Positions 1 through 8,486 of a stretch of DNA of 34,198 nucleotides are shown here, in pieces. The number at the start of each line of letters is the position of its first letter. Position 1 is the stretch's first letter. The stretch is from Apibacter mensalis (GTDB lineage: Bacteria > Bacteroidota > Bacteroidia > Flavobacteriales > Weeksellaceae). The DNA lies in the NCBI RefSeq assembly GCF_001418685.1, contig NZ_LIVM01000004.1:158467-192664 (forward strand). The letters are read 5' to 3'. The notes beneath the pieces were generated by a model. It was given only the letters and a program-made list of their open reading frames with translations. It did not search any database and was not told the origin of the DNA. Made by a program: the position numbers and the translations under genes.

Positions 1-2250
1 CAAGATTCTATCTTGAACAGTACCGTTTTAGAAGAAGACGGTTTTTTTGCTTTCAGTCATTTATCACCGGGAAATTATACGATAGAAGTAAAGCACTGGG
101 GAAAAATAGTATATGCAAAAAATTGGGACCTGAAAGAAGATATAGACCTGGGCGAGATAAAAGTAGCAGTAGAAAAAGAAATACAGCAAGTAACCGTAAC
201 AGGGAATAAAAAATTAATAGAGCGCAAAGTAGACCGGATGGTTTTTAATGTGGAAAATTCAGTATTTTCATCAGGGGGAGATGTATTGGATCTTTTAAAA
301 GTAACACCTAGAGTAAAAGTAGTTAACGATCAAATAGAACTTATAGGAAAAAGTAGTTTAAAAGTCATGGTAAACGACAGGCTCATACCTCTATCAGGAG
401 ATGATTTGGTTAATTATTTAAAATCTATTTCCTCAGCAGATGTTAAAAATATAGAAGTAATAACCACCCCACCGGCACAATATGAAGCGGAGGGTAATTC
501 GGGATTAATAAATATACAGTTGAAAAAGGCTAAAAAAGATTCTTGGTCTTCCACTATTAGAACTTCCTACCAACAAGGTTTTTACGGATATGGAAGAGCA
601 GGTGGAAACTTTAACTATAATAAGAAAAAATTAACTTTAGGAGTGTCTGCAAATTACGGTAACGGACTTTCACAAGGAATAGAAAAAAGGAAGGTCTTTT
701 ATCCTTCGCAATTATGGAATGAAAAAGATGTAGGTAAATACTATGAAAATTCAGTAAACTCCAGATTCGTTGTTGATTATCAGTTAACCCCCAAGTGGAA
801 TACAGGAATTCAGTATTTGATAAATTATTCAAATCCTCATTCCAATAGCAATGACCAAACAAGATTGTGTGCCTATGGAAAAAAGTTAGATTCTTTACTT
901 CAAACACATAATCACCAGGAATCAATAAGCAGATTGAATTCAGTAAATGGGTATTCCCATTTTGCTATAGATAGTCTTGGGCGGAAATTAAAAGTAAACT
1001 TCGATTATTTCAATTATAATAAGGAAAATGAAATTAATTACTTCACCAATACCTATGACGATACAATGAAAAGGATTTACAGCTATTTTCCTGTTGAAAA
1101 TAGAGGAACGTTGGAAATAAATAATTATAGCGGAAAGGTGGATATGGAGTATCCCATGAAGAATATAAAATTAGAATATGGAACCAAAGTATCATTTACA
1201 AAAACAGAAAGTGGATTAAAAAATTCCAGACTAAAAAACGGAAATTCAGAAAGTACAAATAAAGATAATTTTAACTACACGGAAAACACGCAAGCAGTTT
1301 ATATATCGGTAAATAAAGAACTAAAGAAATGGGACTTTAAGGCAGGTTTGCGAATGGAGAATACCCAAACCTGTGGAAATTCTAAAATTACTCATCAGAA
1401 GAATAAAAATAATTATGTAAAACTATTTCCTACTTTCTATGCTCTTTACAAAGCAAATGATAATAATTCATATTCTTTGAGTTATTCTAGAAGAATTGAA
1501 AGACCTGATTATAATTCCGTGAATCCTTTTAGGTATTATTCCAATCCCTATTCATATTCAGAAGGTAATCCATTTTTAAAACCAATACTTTCTCACAATA
1601 TAGAATTTTCTTATGACTATAAAGGTATGTTGCAAAGTACTTTTTATTATTTAATAATAAAAGATTCGTATTCTTTATTAACAAGAATAGATGAAAACAA
1701 TTATATACAATATACAAAAAGTGAGAATTATTTTAATACAAGTGCTTATGCAATTTATGAACGATTTTCTTATAATAAGCTAAAATGGTTGCAAGCTTCT
1801 GTAGGTGCTATTGGACAATATCTTTATACAAAATCACAAGCATATCCTGTTACGCCTAAATCACAAGAAGGATTTTATGTTCAGTTTGAAACGACCAATG
1901 CATTTGTTTTTGATGAACAACAAAACTACTCCTCAGGCTTTACTTATTATTATTCAACTCCCAGCAAAAGTGGAGACATAGGAAATGGTAAAGAAAAGAA
2001 TCAGTTAGACCTATTTTTTAAAGCTCAAGTATTCAATAAAAAAATGCAGATATCCTTAAACATTAATAATATTTTAAAAGACTATGATTATAGAGTTATA
2101 AAAATTAGGAATGGAATAAAATCTTATAATAGAGGCTATTATGACTCCCGATATATACGCCTGTCATTGAGTTATAAATTAGGAAGTTCAACGATTAAAA
2201 CTAAAAATATAGAAGAAAGTAATGCAGAAGAGAAGAATAGAATCCATTAA
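1..2250 (+). CDS. TonB-dependent-receptor-like outer-membrane beta-barrel protein, 5' end cut by the window
   Basis: The frame is open from base 1 (QDSI precedes the TTG at 13), so the N-terminus lies outside the window and the TTG is not the true start. The visible N-terminal part ends a carboxypeptidase-regulatory-like beta-sandwich (FSHLSPGNYTIEVKHWGK). A plug-like domain follows (VDRMVFNVENSVFSSGGDVL, then a TTPPAQYEAEGNSGLINI element). The rest is a long barrel rich in aromatic and Asn residues, with alternating beta strands to the C-terminus. This architecture is that of the Bacteroidota 'outer membrane beta-barrel family protein' (OMP_b-brl_3) related to TonB-dependent receptors. It should sit in the outer membrane; the substrate cannot be read from the sequence. 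It is on the same strand as the peptide locus and ends 79 nt before its precursor, so a link to peptide export or uptake is possible but unproven. Confidence 0.9.
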   Translation, partial: QDSILNSTVLEEDGFFAFSHLSPGNYTIEVKHWGKIVYAKNWDLKEDIDLGEIKVAVEKEIQQVTVTGNKKLIERKVDRMVFNVENSVFSSGGDVLDLLKVTPRVKVVNDQIELIGKSSLKVMVNDRLIPLSGDDLVNYLKSISSADVKNIEVITTPPAQYEAEGNSGLINIQLKKAKKDSWSSTIRTSYQQGFYGYGRAGGNFNYNKKKLTLGVSANYGNGLSQGIEKRKVFYPSQLWNEKDVGKYYENSVNSRFVVDYQLTPKWNTGIQYLINYSNPHSNSNDQTRLCAYGKKLDSLLQTHNHQESISRLNSVNGYSHFAIDSLGRKLKVNFDYFNYNKENEINYFTNTYDDTMKRIYSYFPVENRGTLEINNYSGKVDMEYPMKNIKLEYGTKVSFTKTESGLKNSRLKNGNSESTNKDNFNYTENTQAVYISVNKELKKWDFKAGLRMENTQTCGNSKITHQKNKNNYVKLFPTFYALYKANDNNSYSLSYSRRIERPDYNSVNPFRYYSNPYSYSEGNPFLKPILSHNIEFSYDYKGMLQSTFYYLIIKDSYSLLTRIDENNYIQYTKSENYFNTSAYAIYERFSYNKLKWLQASVGAIGQYLYTKSQAYPVTPKSQEGFYVQFETTNAFVFDEQQNYSSGFTYYYSTPSKSGDIGNGKEKNQLDLFFKAQVFNKKMQISLNINNILKDYDYRVIKIRNGIKSYNRGYYDSRYIRLSLSYKLGSSTIKTKNIEESNAEEKNRIH

Positions 2251-2329
2251 AAATACCAATTTCAATTGTTGTCCATAGATGAGTCATGACATAAAAAGGT
2301 TACTCTAAAAAAATTTAAAATAATTTATC

Positions 2330-2525
2330 ATGAAAAAAACAAAAAAAATTAGATGTTATTAAATTTGAAGTATTAAAAACATCAGGAAAGGTTATGAAAG
2401 GAGGGTTTTCAGATTCTTTTTCCACTAGATCATTGGGTGGAAGTGAAGGCTTTAACATTGTATGTAATGTTAATTGTAAAGGAGGGAAATGTAGTGAAAA
2501 TTCTTTACAATCAAATTTTGAATGA
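2330..2525 (+). CDS. Putative RiPP precursor peptide (Gly-Gly leader, three-Cys core), frame broken in a poly-A run
   Basis: ATG at 2330 opens a frame that reads only ten codons (MKKTKKIRCY) and stops at 2360. If one A is removed from the 8-A run at 2341-2348, the reading joins an open frame ending TGA at 2523-2525, giving a 64-residue peptide. It would start MKKTKKLDVIKFEVLKTSGK and continue VMKGGFSDSFSTRSLGG and GFNIVCNVNCKGGKCSEN. The Gly-Gly at residues 24-25 (Met at -4) fits a C39-peptidase cleavage site, leaving a 39-residue core with Cys spaced C-x3-C-x4-C. The two genes downstream are a radical SAM/SPASM enzyme and a C39 ABC exporter, the expected partners. An internal ATG at 2394 (43 residues) is possible but would remove nearly the whole leader. 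The shift may be a disabling mutation, phase variation, slippage or a sequencing error. The family is not one I can name. Confidence 0.6.
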
Positions 2526-2535
2526 TTTCTTAAAA

Positions 2536-2560
2536 AATTCTCTGCCATTGGCAGAGAATT
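2536..2560 (+). terminator. Hairpin (attenuator-like terminator) between precursor and maturase genes
   Basis: A perfect 11-bp inverted repeat, AATTCTCTGCC and GGCAGAGAATT, with a 3-nt loop (ATT), lies 10 nt after the precursor stop. It is preceded by A-rich and followed by T-rich sequence (TATTTATTATTAAT). The position suits a partial terminator that keeps precursor mRNA in excess over the enzymes, or a 3' stabiliser. The tail is not a pure T run, so termination would be incomplete. Structure is seen; function is inferred. Confidence 0.65.
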
Positions 2561-2663
2561 TATTTATTATTAATAAGTGTATAAAAATAATAAACTTTTA
2601 ACATAAACTGAATCTAAACAATTAATAGGTGGATTGAATTCTGTTTTAAATTAAATACATCCT

Positions 2664-3965
2664 ATGAAATATAGTTTTTATAATACTTTTATTCCTTACA
2701 GAGATAAATTTGCTTTATATAATACTTTTGAGCAGAAAGTAATATTCATAGAAGAGGGATTAAAAGATCTATTAAATAATAAGAGTTGTGATGAGATTAA
2801 AATAATTCACCCTGAGTTTTTTAATTATTTATTTGATAATAATTTTATTTTAAATAGTAAAGAAGACGAATTAGAGAAGGTAAAAAAACTTTCAAAAAAA
2901 ATAGATGGAGATTTAACAACATTTATGTTGATTGTCAATCCAACTATGAATTGTAACTTTAAATGCTGGTATTGCTATGAATCTCACATTAAGAGTTCAA
3001 GAATGAAAGAGTCTGAGATTAATAAAATTAAATTATTGATAGACAAGATAACATTTGAAAAAGAATTGATTAATTTCAATTTGTATTTTTTTGGAGGAGA
3101 ACCTCTATTGTATTTTGATAAAATTGTAGTATCTTTAATAGATTATTGCTCAGAGTTATGTGAAAAGAGAAATAAAAATCTACACATAAGTTTCACTACA
3201 AATGGATTTTTAATTAATAAAAGTTTTATTAATTATTTTAAAAGCAGAAATAAAACTTGTCATTTACAGATTACTTTTGACGGTTATGGAGAGGAGCATG
3301 ATAAAGTAAGATATGTAAATAAGACTAAAGGTTCTTATTATCAAATCGTTGATAATATTAAACTTCTAATAAATAATCAATTTAGAGTTACGGCAAGAGT
3401 GAATTATACAGATGAAAATATTGCTGATACCGGAAAAATAGCTGATGATTTTAAAGATGTGAATCCAGAAATAATTGAAAAATATCTAAGATTCGATTTT
3501 CATAGAGTTTGGCAGAATGATAATGGCAAAGAAATTTCAAAAATATTAGCTTATGAATTGCAATCTATGAAAGAAAAGGGTATAAAAACAGCTTGTATTA
3601 GAACAGTAAATAATGTATTAGATTCTTGCTATGCTGACAAAAGAAATAGTGTTGTAGTTAATTTCAATGGAGACATTTTTAAATGTACAGCGCGTGATTT
3701 TTCATCAAACAATCGTGTTGGATACTTATCTAATAATGGAGAGTTGATATGGAAAGATAATCATTTAGAAGAAAGAATGAATTCTAAGTTTAGAAATGCA
3801 CCATGTTTAAAATGTGAGTTACTTCCAATCTGTAACGGAGGATGTTCCCAGCATGCGATAGAACATCTAAAAAAAAATGAAGAATATTGTATTTATGGTG
3901 GTAAAGAAGAAAAAGACAAAGTTCTATTAGCAAAAATTGATGAAATTGTTGAAAATATTCAATAA
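2664..3965 (+). CDS. Radical SAM/SPASM peptide maturase
   Basis: This 433-residue protein carries the radical SAM cluster motif C97-x3-C101-x2-C104 (MNCNFKCWYC) and the GGEP motif at 144-147 for AdoMet binding. The C-terminal SPASM domain has C322, C341, C381, C384, C390, C394 and C409, the pattern that binds two auxiliary Fe-S clusters. Residues 1-85 form a small alpha/beta region that may act as a PqqD-like peptide recognition element (inferred from place, not from a motif). Such enzymes install thioether or C-C crosslinks in ribosomal peptides. With a Gly-Gly precursor just upstream and a C39 exporter overlapping its 3' end, the likely role is to modify the 2330-2525 peptide, perhaps at its three Cys. 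No ATP-grasp partner is present, so this is not a typical grasp-with-spasm locus. The coding sequence is very AT-rich. Confidence 0.93.
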   Translation: MKYSFYNTFIPYRDKFALYNTFEQKVIFIEEGLKDLLNNKSCDEIKIIHPEFFNYLFDNNFILNSKEDELEKVKKLSKKIDGDLTTFMLIVNPTMNCNFKCWYCYESHIKSSRMKESEINKIKLLIDKITFEKELINFNLYFFGGEPLLYFDKIVVSLIDYCSELCEKRNKNLHISFTTNGFLINKSFINYFKSRNKTCHLQITFDGYGEEHDKVRYVNKTKGSYYQIVDNIKLLINNQFRVTARVNYTDENIADTGKIADDFKDVNPEIIEKYLRFDFHRVWQNDNGKEISKILAYELQSMKEKGIKTACIRTVNNVLDSCYADKRNSVVVNFNGDIFKCTARDFSSNNRVGYLSNNGELIWKDNHLEERMNSKFRNAPCLKCELLPICNGGCSQHAIEHLKKNEEYCIYGGKEEKDKVLLAKIDEIVENIQ

Positions 3966-6165
3966 AAGTAAGGTTATATTTTATCATCAACTTGAAAGTA
4001 CAGATTGCGGAGCGGCATGTTTGGCTATGATAATGAGTTATTATGGCAATAGAAGCTCACTTTCCTCTGTTAAAGCATTATTTGAATTTACAAGATTAGG
4101 AATATCTGTGCAAGATATATTGGACGTTTCTGAGAAAGTAGGGTTGTATTCAGTAGCGCTAAAACTCACTCTTACAGAATTGGAAGAAATTCCTTTACCT
4201 TGTATTTTGTATTGGAAACAAAGCCATTTTGTTGTAATCAAGAAGATTGGAAAGAAAAATAAACAGACTTTCTATCATATACTTGATCCAGGTTATGGTA
4301 AAATAATTTTAGAACAAGAGGTTTTTGAAACAGAATGGAAAGGAAATAGTGAGAAAGGTGTTGCTATATACCTGGAACCAACAGAAAATTTTGCAATAGG
4401 AAAAAAGAAAGACAAAGAAGAGAAAGGATTAATAAATTCAAATATATTTAAGTTTTCAATATCATTTATCAAAAAAAATAAAAGTAAATATATTATATCT
4501 TTCATTTTGATAGTATTGGGCTTAGTCACTAACTGGTTTATTCCATTTACGTTTCAAAAAATTATAGATATTGGAATTTTATCTAAGTCTATAAGCGTTG
4601 TTTATTATCTTTTGTTAGCACAATTTATTTTATTTATTTCAAATTTTTTATCAGATTTTATAAATCAATTAATTTTAACCAAGAGCAACTTTTTATTAAC
4701 CATAAATTTAAAAAGAGCTTTATTAAATAAACTTTTAAAATTACCATTAAATTTTTTTGATACAAAAATCAATACAGAAATTTTACAACGATTGAACGAT
4801 CAGAATACTATTCAAAATTTTATAACATGGAAAGGTATTAATCTTATTTTAATTCTGTTTAATATACTAGTATTTGGCGGTATTTTATTTTATTTCAATA
4901 GATTTATTTTTTTTGTTTATCTAGTTTTATCTATATTATCTATACTATGGGTACTTATTTTCCTAAAAAGAAGGAGGATAAATGAGTATGCAATTTTCTT
5001 AAAACAAACAGAAAATTCTAATAATATATATGAATTTATAATGAATATGCCTGAAATAAAAATCAATGGAGCACAAAATAATATAATAAATAAAATATTA
5101 TATATTCAGGATAAATCGAATAAATTGGAATTAAGGTCATTATTTTTAAATACTTATCAATTGGTAGGTATGAATATTTTTTCTAAATTAAAGGAAATAA
5201 TTGCAATAGGATACTGTGCTATATTGATCATTGAAGGAAAAATGACTTTAGGGGTTTTATTAAGCATATCCTATATTATAGGTCAATTGACAGGTCCTAT
5301 ACAAAACATAATTTCTTTTATAAGAGATGTTCAGGATGTTAACATTGCTAATAAAAGAATAGAATTATTATATGATACACCTAATGAAGATGATACAAAT
5401 AAAATTGAAATAAAAAATTATAATATAAAAAATATCAATGTAAATAGTGTTTCATTTAAATATCCCGGAAGTTATAATCCTTTTATTTTAGAAAATGTAT
5501 CTTTTAATATTCCTAAAAACTCTGTAACGGCTATTGTTGGAGCTAGTGGAAGCGGAAAAACAACTCTTTTAAAATTACTATTGTCTTATTATCCTGTAAA
5601 ACAAGGAGGAATATATTTAGACGATTATTCTATTAATGAAATAAATGCAGAAGACTGGAGAGATAAATGCGGAACAGTTTTACAAAATGGAAATATTTTC
5701 AGTGATACTATAGCAAGTAATATTTCCATGTCTATGGAAGATTGTAATATTGATCAACTTAGGGAATCTGCGAAAATTGCAGGTATACAAGATTTTATAG
5801 AACAACTGCCCATGCATTATTTTACACGTATTGGAAATTCAGGTATAGAACTTTCCGGAGGACAAAAACAAAGAATATTAATAGCCAGGGCCGTCTATAA
5901 GAATCCCAACTATTTATTCTTTGATGAAGCAACTTCTGCCCTGGATTCTGAAAATGAAAAGATCATTCATGACAATTTACAGGAATTTTTTAAGGGGAGG
6001 ACCGTGGTTATTATTGCCCATCGGTTATCAACGGTTAAAAATGCAGATCAGATTATAGTGCTAAAAAACGGGCAAATTGCTGAAGTAGGAAATCATAACC
6101 AGTTGGTTAAAGCTAAGTCCGAATATTATAATCTGGTAAAAAATCAACTGGAATTAGGTGCCTAA
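3940..6165 (+). CDS. Peptidase-domain ABC transporter (C39 leader peptidase, membrane domain, ATPase)
   Basis: This 741-residue protein processes and exports Gly-Gly-leader peptides across the inner membrane. The N-terminal C39 peptidase has the catalytic Cys in STDCGAACLAM (C23), His in SHFVVI (H96) and Asp in LDPGYG (D116). A multi-helix membrane domain follows (about residues 180-450). The ATPase domain has Walker A GASGSGKTT, signature LSGGQKQR and Walker B YLFFDEATSALD, then an H-loop (IIAHRL). ATG at 3940 is chosen over the TTG one codon earlier. The gene overlaps the radical SAM gene by 26 nt, so the two are probably translated together. No HlyD-type adaptor follows; the next gene is on the other strand. 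GC content jumps in the last ~300 bp (see findings). Confidence 0.94.
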   Translation: MKLLKIFNKSKVIFYHQLESTDCGAACLAMIMSYYGNRSSLSSVKALFEFTRLGISVQDILDVSEKVGLYSVALKLTLTELEEIPLPCILYWKQSHFVVIKKIGKKNKQTFYHILDPGYGKIILEQEVFETEWKGNSEKGVAIYLEPTENFAIGKKKDKEEKGLINSNIFKFSISFIKKNKSKYIISFILIVLGLVTNWFIPFTFQKIIDIGILSKSISVVYYLLLAQFILFISNFLSDFINQLILTKSNFLLTINLKRALLNKLLKLPLNFFDTKINTEILQRLNDQNTIQNFITWKGINLILILFNILVFGGILFYFNRFIFFVYLVLSILSILWVLIFLKRRRINEYAIFLKQTENSNNIYEFIMNMPEIKINGAQNNIINKILYIQDKSNKLELRSLFLNTYQLVGMNIFSKLKEIIAIGYCAILIIEGKMTLGVLLSISYIIGQLTGPIQNIISFIRDVQDVNIANKRIELLYDTPNEDDTNKIEIKNYNIKNINVNSVSFKYPGSYNPFILENVSFNIPKNSVTAIVGASGSGKTTLLKLLLSYYPVKQGGIYLDDYSINEINAEDWRDKCGTVLQNGNIFSDTIASNISMSMEDCNIDQLRESAKIAGIQDFIEQLPMHYFTRIGNSGIELSGGQKQRILIARAVYKNPNYLFFDEATSALDSENEKIIHDNLQEFFKGRTVVIIAHRLSTVKNADQIIVLKNGQIAEVGNHNQLVKAKSEYYNLVKNQLELGA

Positions 6166-6177
6166 TCCAATCAGAAG

Positions 6178-6735
6178 TTACTGTAAGCTTTCCAAAAACT
6201 CAATAACAGGAGTAAAAGAAATATCTTCGATGATTTTTAAAAAATCAATTTCTTGCGGATGAGGTAAAAAATCTGAAATGATGCGAATAATAAAATCCTG
6301 AGGTCTTTTTAAACACATAAAAGTATAATCCTCCATATTAATTAGTGTTCCGATCGGAAGGTTAGAAGTAGTTACAAATTTATCCGATGTTAATGAGCTG
6401 AGCGAAGGAAATTTAGTTTTTGAAGATGTTAATTTTAGCTTACCATTTTCAAATATTTCACCGGAATATCCATATAAAGAAGAAGCAACCACCTCCACCA
6501 AACTACCCTTTTTTAATTCGTTGGGCATGGTTTTTTCAACACCGATAATAGCGGTAAACCCAACCAGAATATCCAGGTCAGATTTTGGTTTATTGATGAG
6601 AGCCTTAGCTACATTTTCCCGTCCTATTCCGGATATTCTTACTTCGTAAGAATGTTGAAGAGATGAAAACTCATTGAAAGCATTCGTGATTTTTTCCTGT
6701 TCTTCTCTCATGGGGGTTATTACCGTAATTTTCAT
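6178..6735 (-). CDS. Nucleoside-phosphorylase-like protein (MTA/SAH nucleosidase or futalosine hydrolase type)
   Basis: This 185-residue protein looks like a short member of the PNP/UDP phosphorylase superfamily. It starts with ITPMREEQEKI, like the first strand and catalytic Glu of MTA/SAH nucleosidases. It has a SGIGRENVA glycine turn, a strand DILVGFTAIIGV, a NMEDYTFM segment in the place of the purine/ribose-binding VEMEG, and an ISDFLP segment matching the catalytic Asp. Such enzymes cut the N-glycosidic bond of purine nucleosides. Family members are usually 200-240 residues, so this one is compact. It lies 6 nt downstream of menD and is surely co-transcribed with it. Futalosine hydrolase (MqnB) belongs to a different menaquinone pathway from MenD, so I do not assign that name. 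The exact substrate is unknown. Confidence 0.7.
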   Translation of the reverse strand: MKITVITPMREEQEKITNAFNEFSSLQHSYEVRISGIGRENVAKALINKPKSDLDILVGFTAIIGVEKTMPNELKKGSLVEVVASSLYGYSGEIFENGKLKLTSSKTKFPSLSSLTSDKFVTTSNLPIGTLINMEDYTFMCLKRPQDFIIRIISDFLPHPQEIDFLKIIEDISFTPVIEFLESLQ

Positions 6736-6741
6736 TGTTTT

Positions 6742-8406
6742 TTATTGATTTAAAAAATTAAAATATGCACGTAAAATATTCGAATTAGGTTGCCCTTTGG
6801 TATTTATTTCTAATAATTTGGGTTTATCGGTTAGGGAGAAAAAAGAATCTATATTTTGGATCAATCCTTCCTGATTATGTACTTCGTTGTATTCGAAATT
6901 ATATTCCTTTGCTAACAATCGTGCTGTACGGTTGTGCCGGGTTACAAAATACTCATCTAAAGAATTTGAAGTATCAGGACCGGGAATAATTTTAAAAATA
7001 TCCCCACCTCCGTTGTTTACAAGAATAATTCGGAAATTCGTTGGAATATATTTATTCCACAAAGCATTGGAATCATAAAAAAAACCCATATCGCCCGTAA
7101 TTAATACAGTAGGAGCCGGATCGGCAACGGCAAAACCCACGGCCGTAGAAGTAGCCCCATCAATACCACTTGCTCCTCGGTTACAAAAAATATTATTTTT
7201 TGAATTAAAATTAAATAACTGCGCATAGCGAATCATTGAACTGTTAGATACTTGGAGATTATAAAAGTCGGGTATTTTATCATTTAAGGTATTCATAACC
7301 CATAAATCAGAATAGGGGACATTTTTAATAAATTCATCATGTCTGTTTTTCTTTTCACTTTTTAATTTCCTCCAAAGTAAAGAATAATCGGATTCGGTTT
7401 GAGGTAACTTCACCAGTTTATGGAGAAAATCCGCAGGATAATCAATGATTTTTTCGGTTAAAGCAAAGAAGGTATCCGGATGCCAATATTCATCCAAATG
7501 CCAATGAGCCTTTAAGTTAGAATTACGTAAAAATACCTTAATTTTCTTAGAGACTATATTTTGACCGAGAGTCAGAAGAAGGTCAGGTTTGTATTCCTCC
7601 ATTTTTTCTTCACCAAAAGGAAATACATAACGGTCGATAGTAGGATAAAATTTCGTAGAATTAAGATTGGATGTTATTTCGGTAAGAATAACTGTATCTT
7701 CGCGGTCTGCAAGTTTCTCAAGTAAGTTTTTAAGTTGAGCATCCGGTTGTTGCATACCTACCAAAATCATTTTTTTAGCATATTGGTTCCATAGCGGAAG
7801 TAAAGCGTCATATGTTTCTGAAGGATAATTCTTTTCCGGAAGAGTGAGTTTTTCAAAACTAATTTCTAATTTATCTGACTGTTCATATAAAGGTTCTGAA
7901 AATGGAATATTAATATGTACCGGTCCGGATTTTAAGATACAGGTGTTTAGAGCTTTTTTCAAATCCAGGAAATTTTGGGTAATCGATTCATCATTTTCCG
8001 ATTCGGATAATTGATACGATCCATAAATATGATTACGATATATATCTTTTTGCCTGATGGTTTGTCCGTCAAAAATATCTACGTAATTTTCAGGTCGATC
8101 TGCTGTGAGTACTACAATAGGGACGTTTTGATAAAAAGCTTCTATAATTGCTGGATAGTAATTAGCAGAGGCTGTACCGCTGGTGCAGCAAATAGCTACC
8201 GGTTTTTTCTTAGATTGAGCCATTCCTAAAGCAAAAAATGCGGCAGAACGTTCATCTACAATACTATAGCAGGTATATTCTTTATGATTGGTAAAGTGAA
8301 TGGTTAAGGGGGCATTTCTTGAACCTGGAGAAATTATGATGTCGGTAATTCCGTATCGGTATAATACTTCTCCTACTAGTTGTACTGATAATTTATTGCT
8401 ATACAT
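6742..8406 (-). CDS. menD: 2-succinyl-5-enolpyruvyl-6-hydroxy-3-cyclohexene-1-carboxylate synthase
   Basis: MenD is the thiamine-diphosphate enzyme that joins isochorismate and 2-oxoglutarate in the classical menaquinone (vitamin K2) pathway. The 554-residue length is normal. The N-terminal domain has IIISPGSRNAPLTIHF and DERSAAFFALG, with E52 as the conserved cofactor-activating Glu. The central domain holds the strand-rich region around residues 210-290. The C-terminal domain has the ThDP/Mg motif GDMGFFYDSNALWN (438 onward) ending in NNGGGDIF (464 onward). It is cytoplasmic. It leads a two-gene unit with the nucleoside-phosphorylase-like gene and is separated from fabG upstream by a strong hairpin at 8431-8457. 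No other men gene is in the window. NDH-2 at 29512 would reduce the quinone product. Confidence 0.96.
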   Translation of the reverse strand: MYSNKLSVQLVGEVLYRYGITDIIISPGSRNAPLTIHFTNHKEYTCYSIVDERSAAFFALGMAQSKKKPVAICCTSGTASANYYPAIIEAFYQNVPIVVLTADRPENYVDIFDGQTIRQKDIYRNHIYGSYQLSESENDESITQNFLDLKKALNTCILKSGPVHINIPFSEPLYEQSDKLEISFEKLTLPEKNYPSETYDALLPLWNQYAKKMILVGMQQPDAQLKNLLEKLADREDTVILTEITSNLNSTKFYPTIDRYVFPFGEEKMEEYKPDLLLTLGQNIVSKKIKVFLRNSNLKAHWHLDEYWHPDTFFALTEKIIDYPADFLHKLVKLPQTESDYSLLWRKLKSEKKNRHDEFIKNVPYSDLWVMNTLNDKIPDFYNLQVSNSSMIRYAQLFNFNSKNNIFCNRGASGIDGATSTAVGFAVADPAPTVLITGDMGFFYDSNALWNKYIPTNFRIILVNNGGGDIFKIIPGPDTSNSLDEYFVTRHNRTARLLAKEYNFEYNEVHNQEGLIQNIDSFFSLTDKPKLLEINTKGQPNSNILRAYFNFLNQ

Positions 8407-8430
8407 ATTTTACTAAGTTAACAAAAGAAA

Positions 8431-8457
8431 AAGAGATTAAAAAAAATTTAATCTCTT
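8431..8457 (-). terminator. Terminator after fabG
   Basis: A perfect 11-bp inverted repeat, AAGAGATTAAA and TTTAATCTCTT, with a 5-nt loop lies between fabG and menD. Read on the minus strand the stem is followed by TTTCTTTTG, so it should end the fabG transcript. This means menD probably has its own promoter. Confidence 0.75.
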
Positions 8458-8486
8458 ATTTATAAGGGCTTTATCTATTTTTTTGT

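Noticed and set aside
2394-2525. Internal ATG as the sole start of a 43-residue peptide
   Set aside because: It would leave only MKGG as leader, too short for maturase or C39 recognition, while the upstream frame carries a sensible leader. Kept only as an alternative.
2315-2548. A 77-residue minus-strand ORF opposite the precursor
   Set aside because: It is the complement of the precursor and hairpin, has no family features, and its frame is explained by the opposite strand.
6178-6735. Naming the small nucleosidase mqnB (futalosine hydrolase)
   Set aside because: MenD next to it marks the classical menaquinone pathway, and the motifs do not separate futalosine hydrolase from MTA/SAH nucleosidase.
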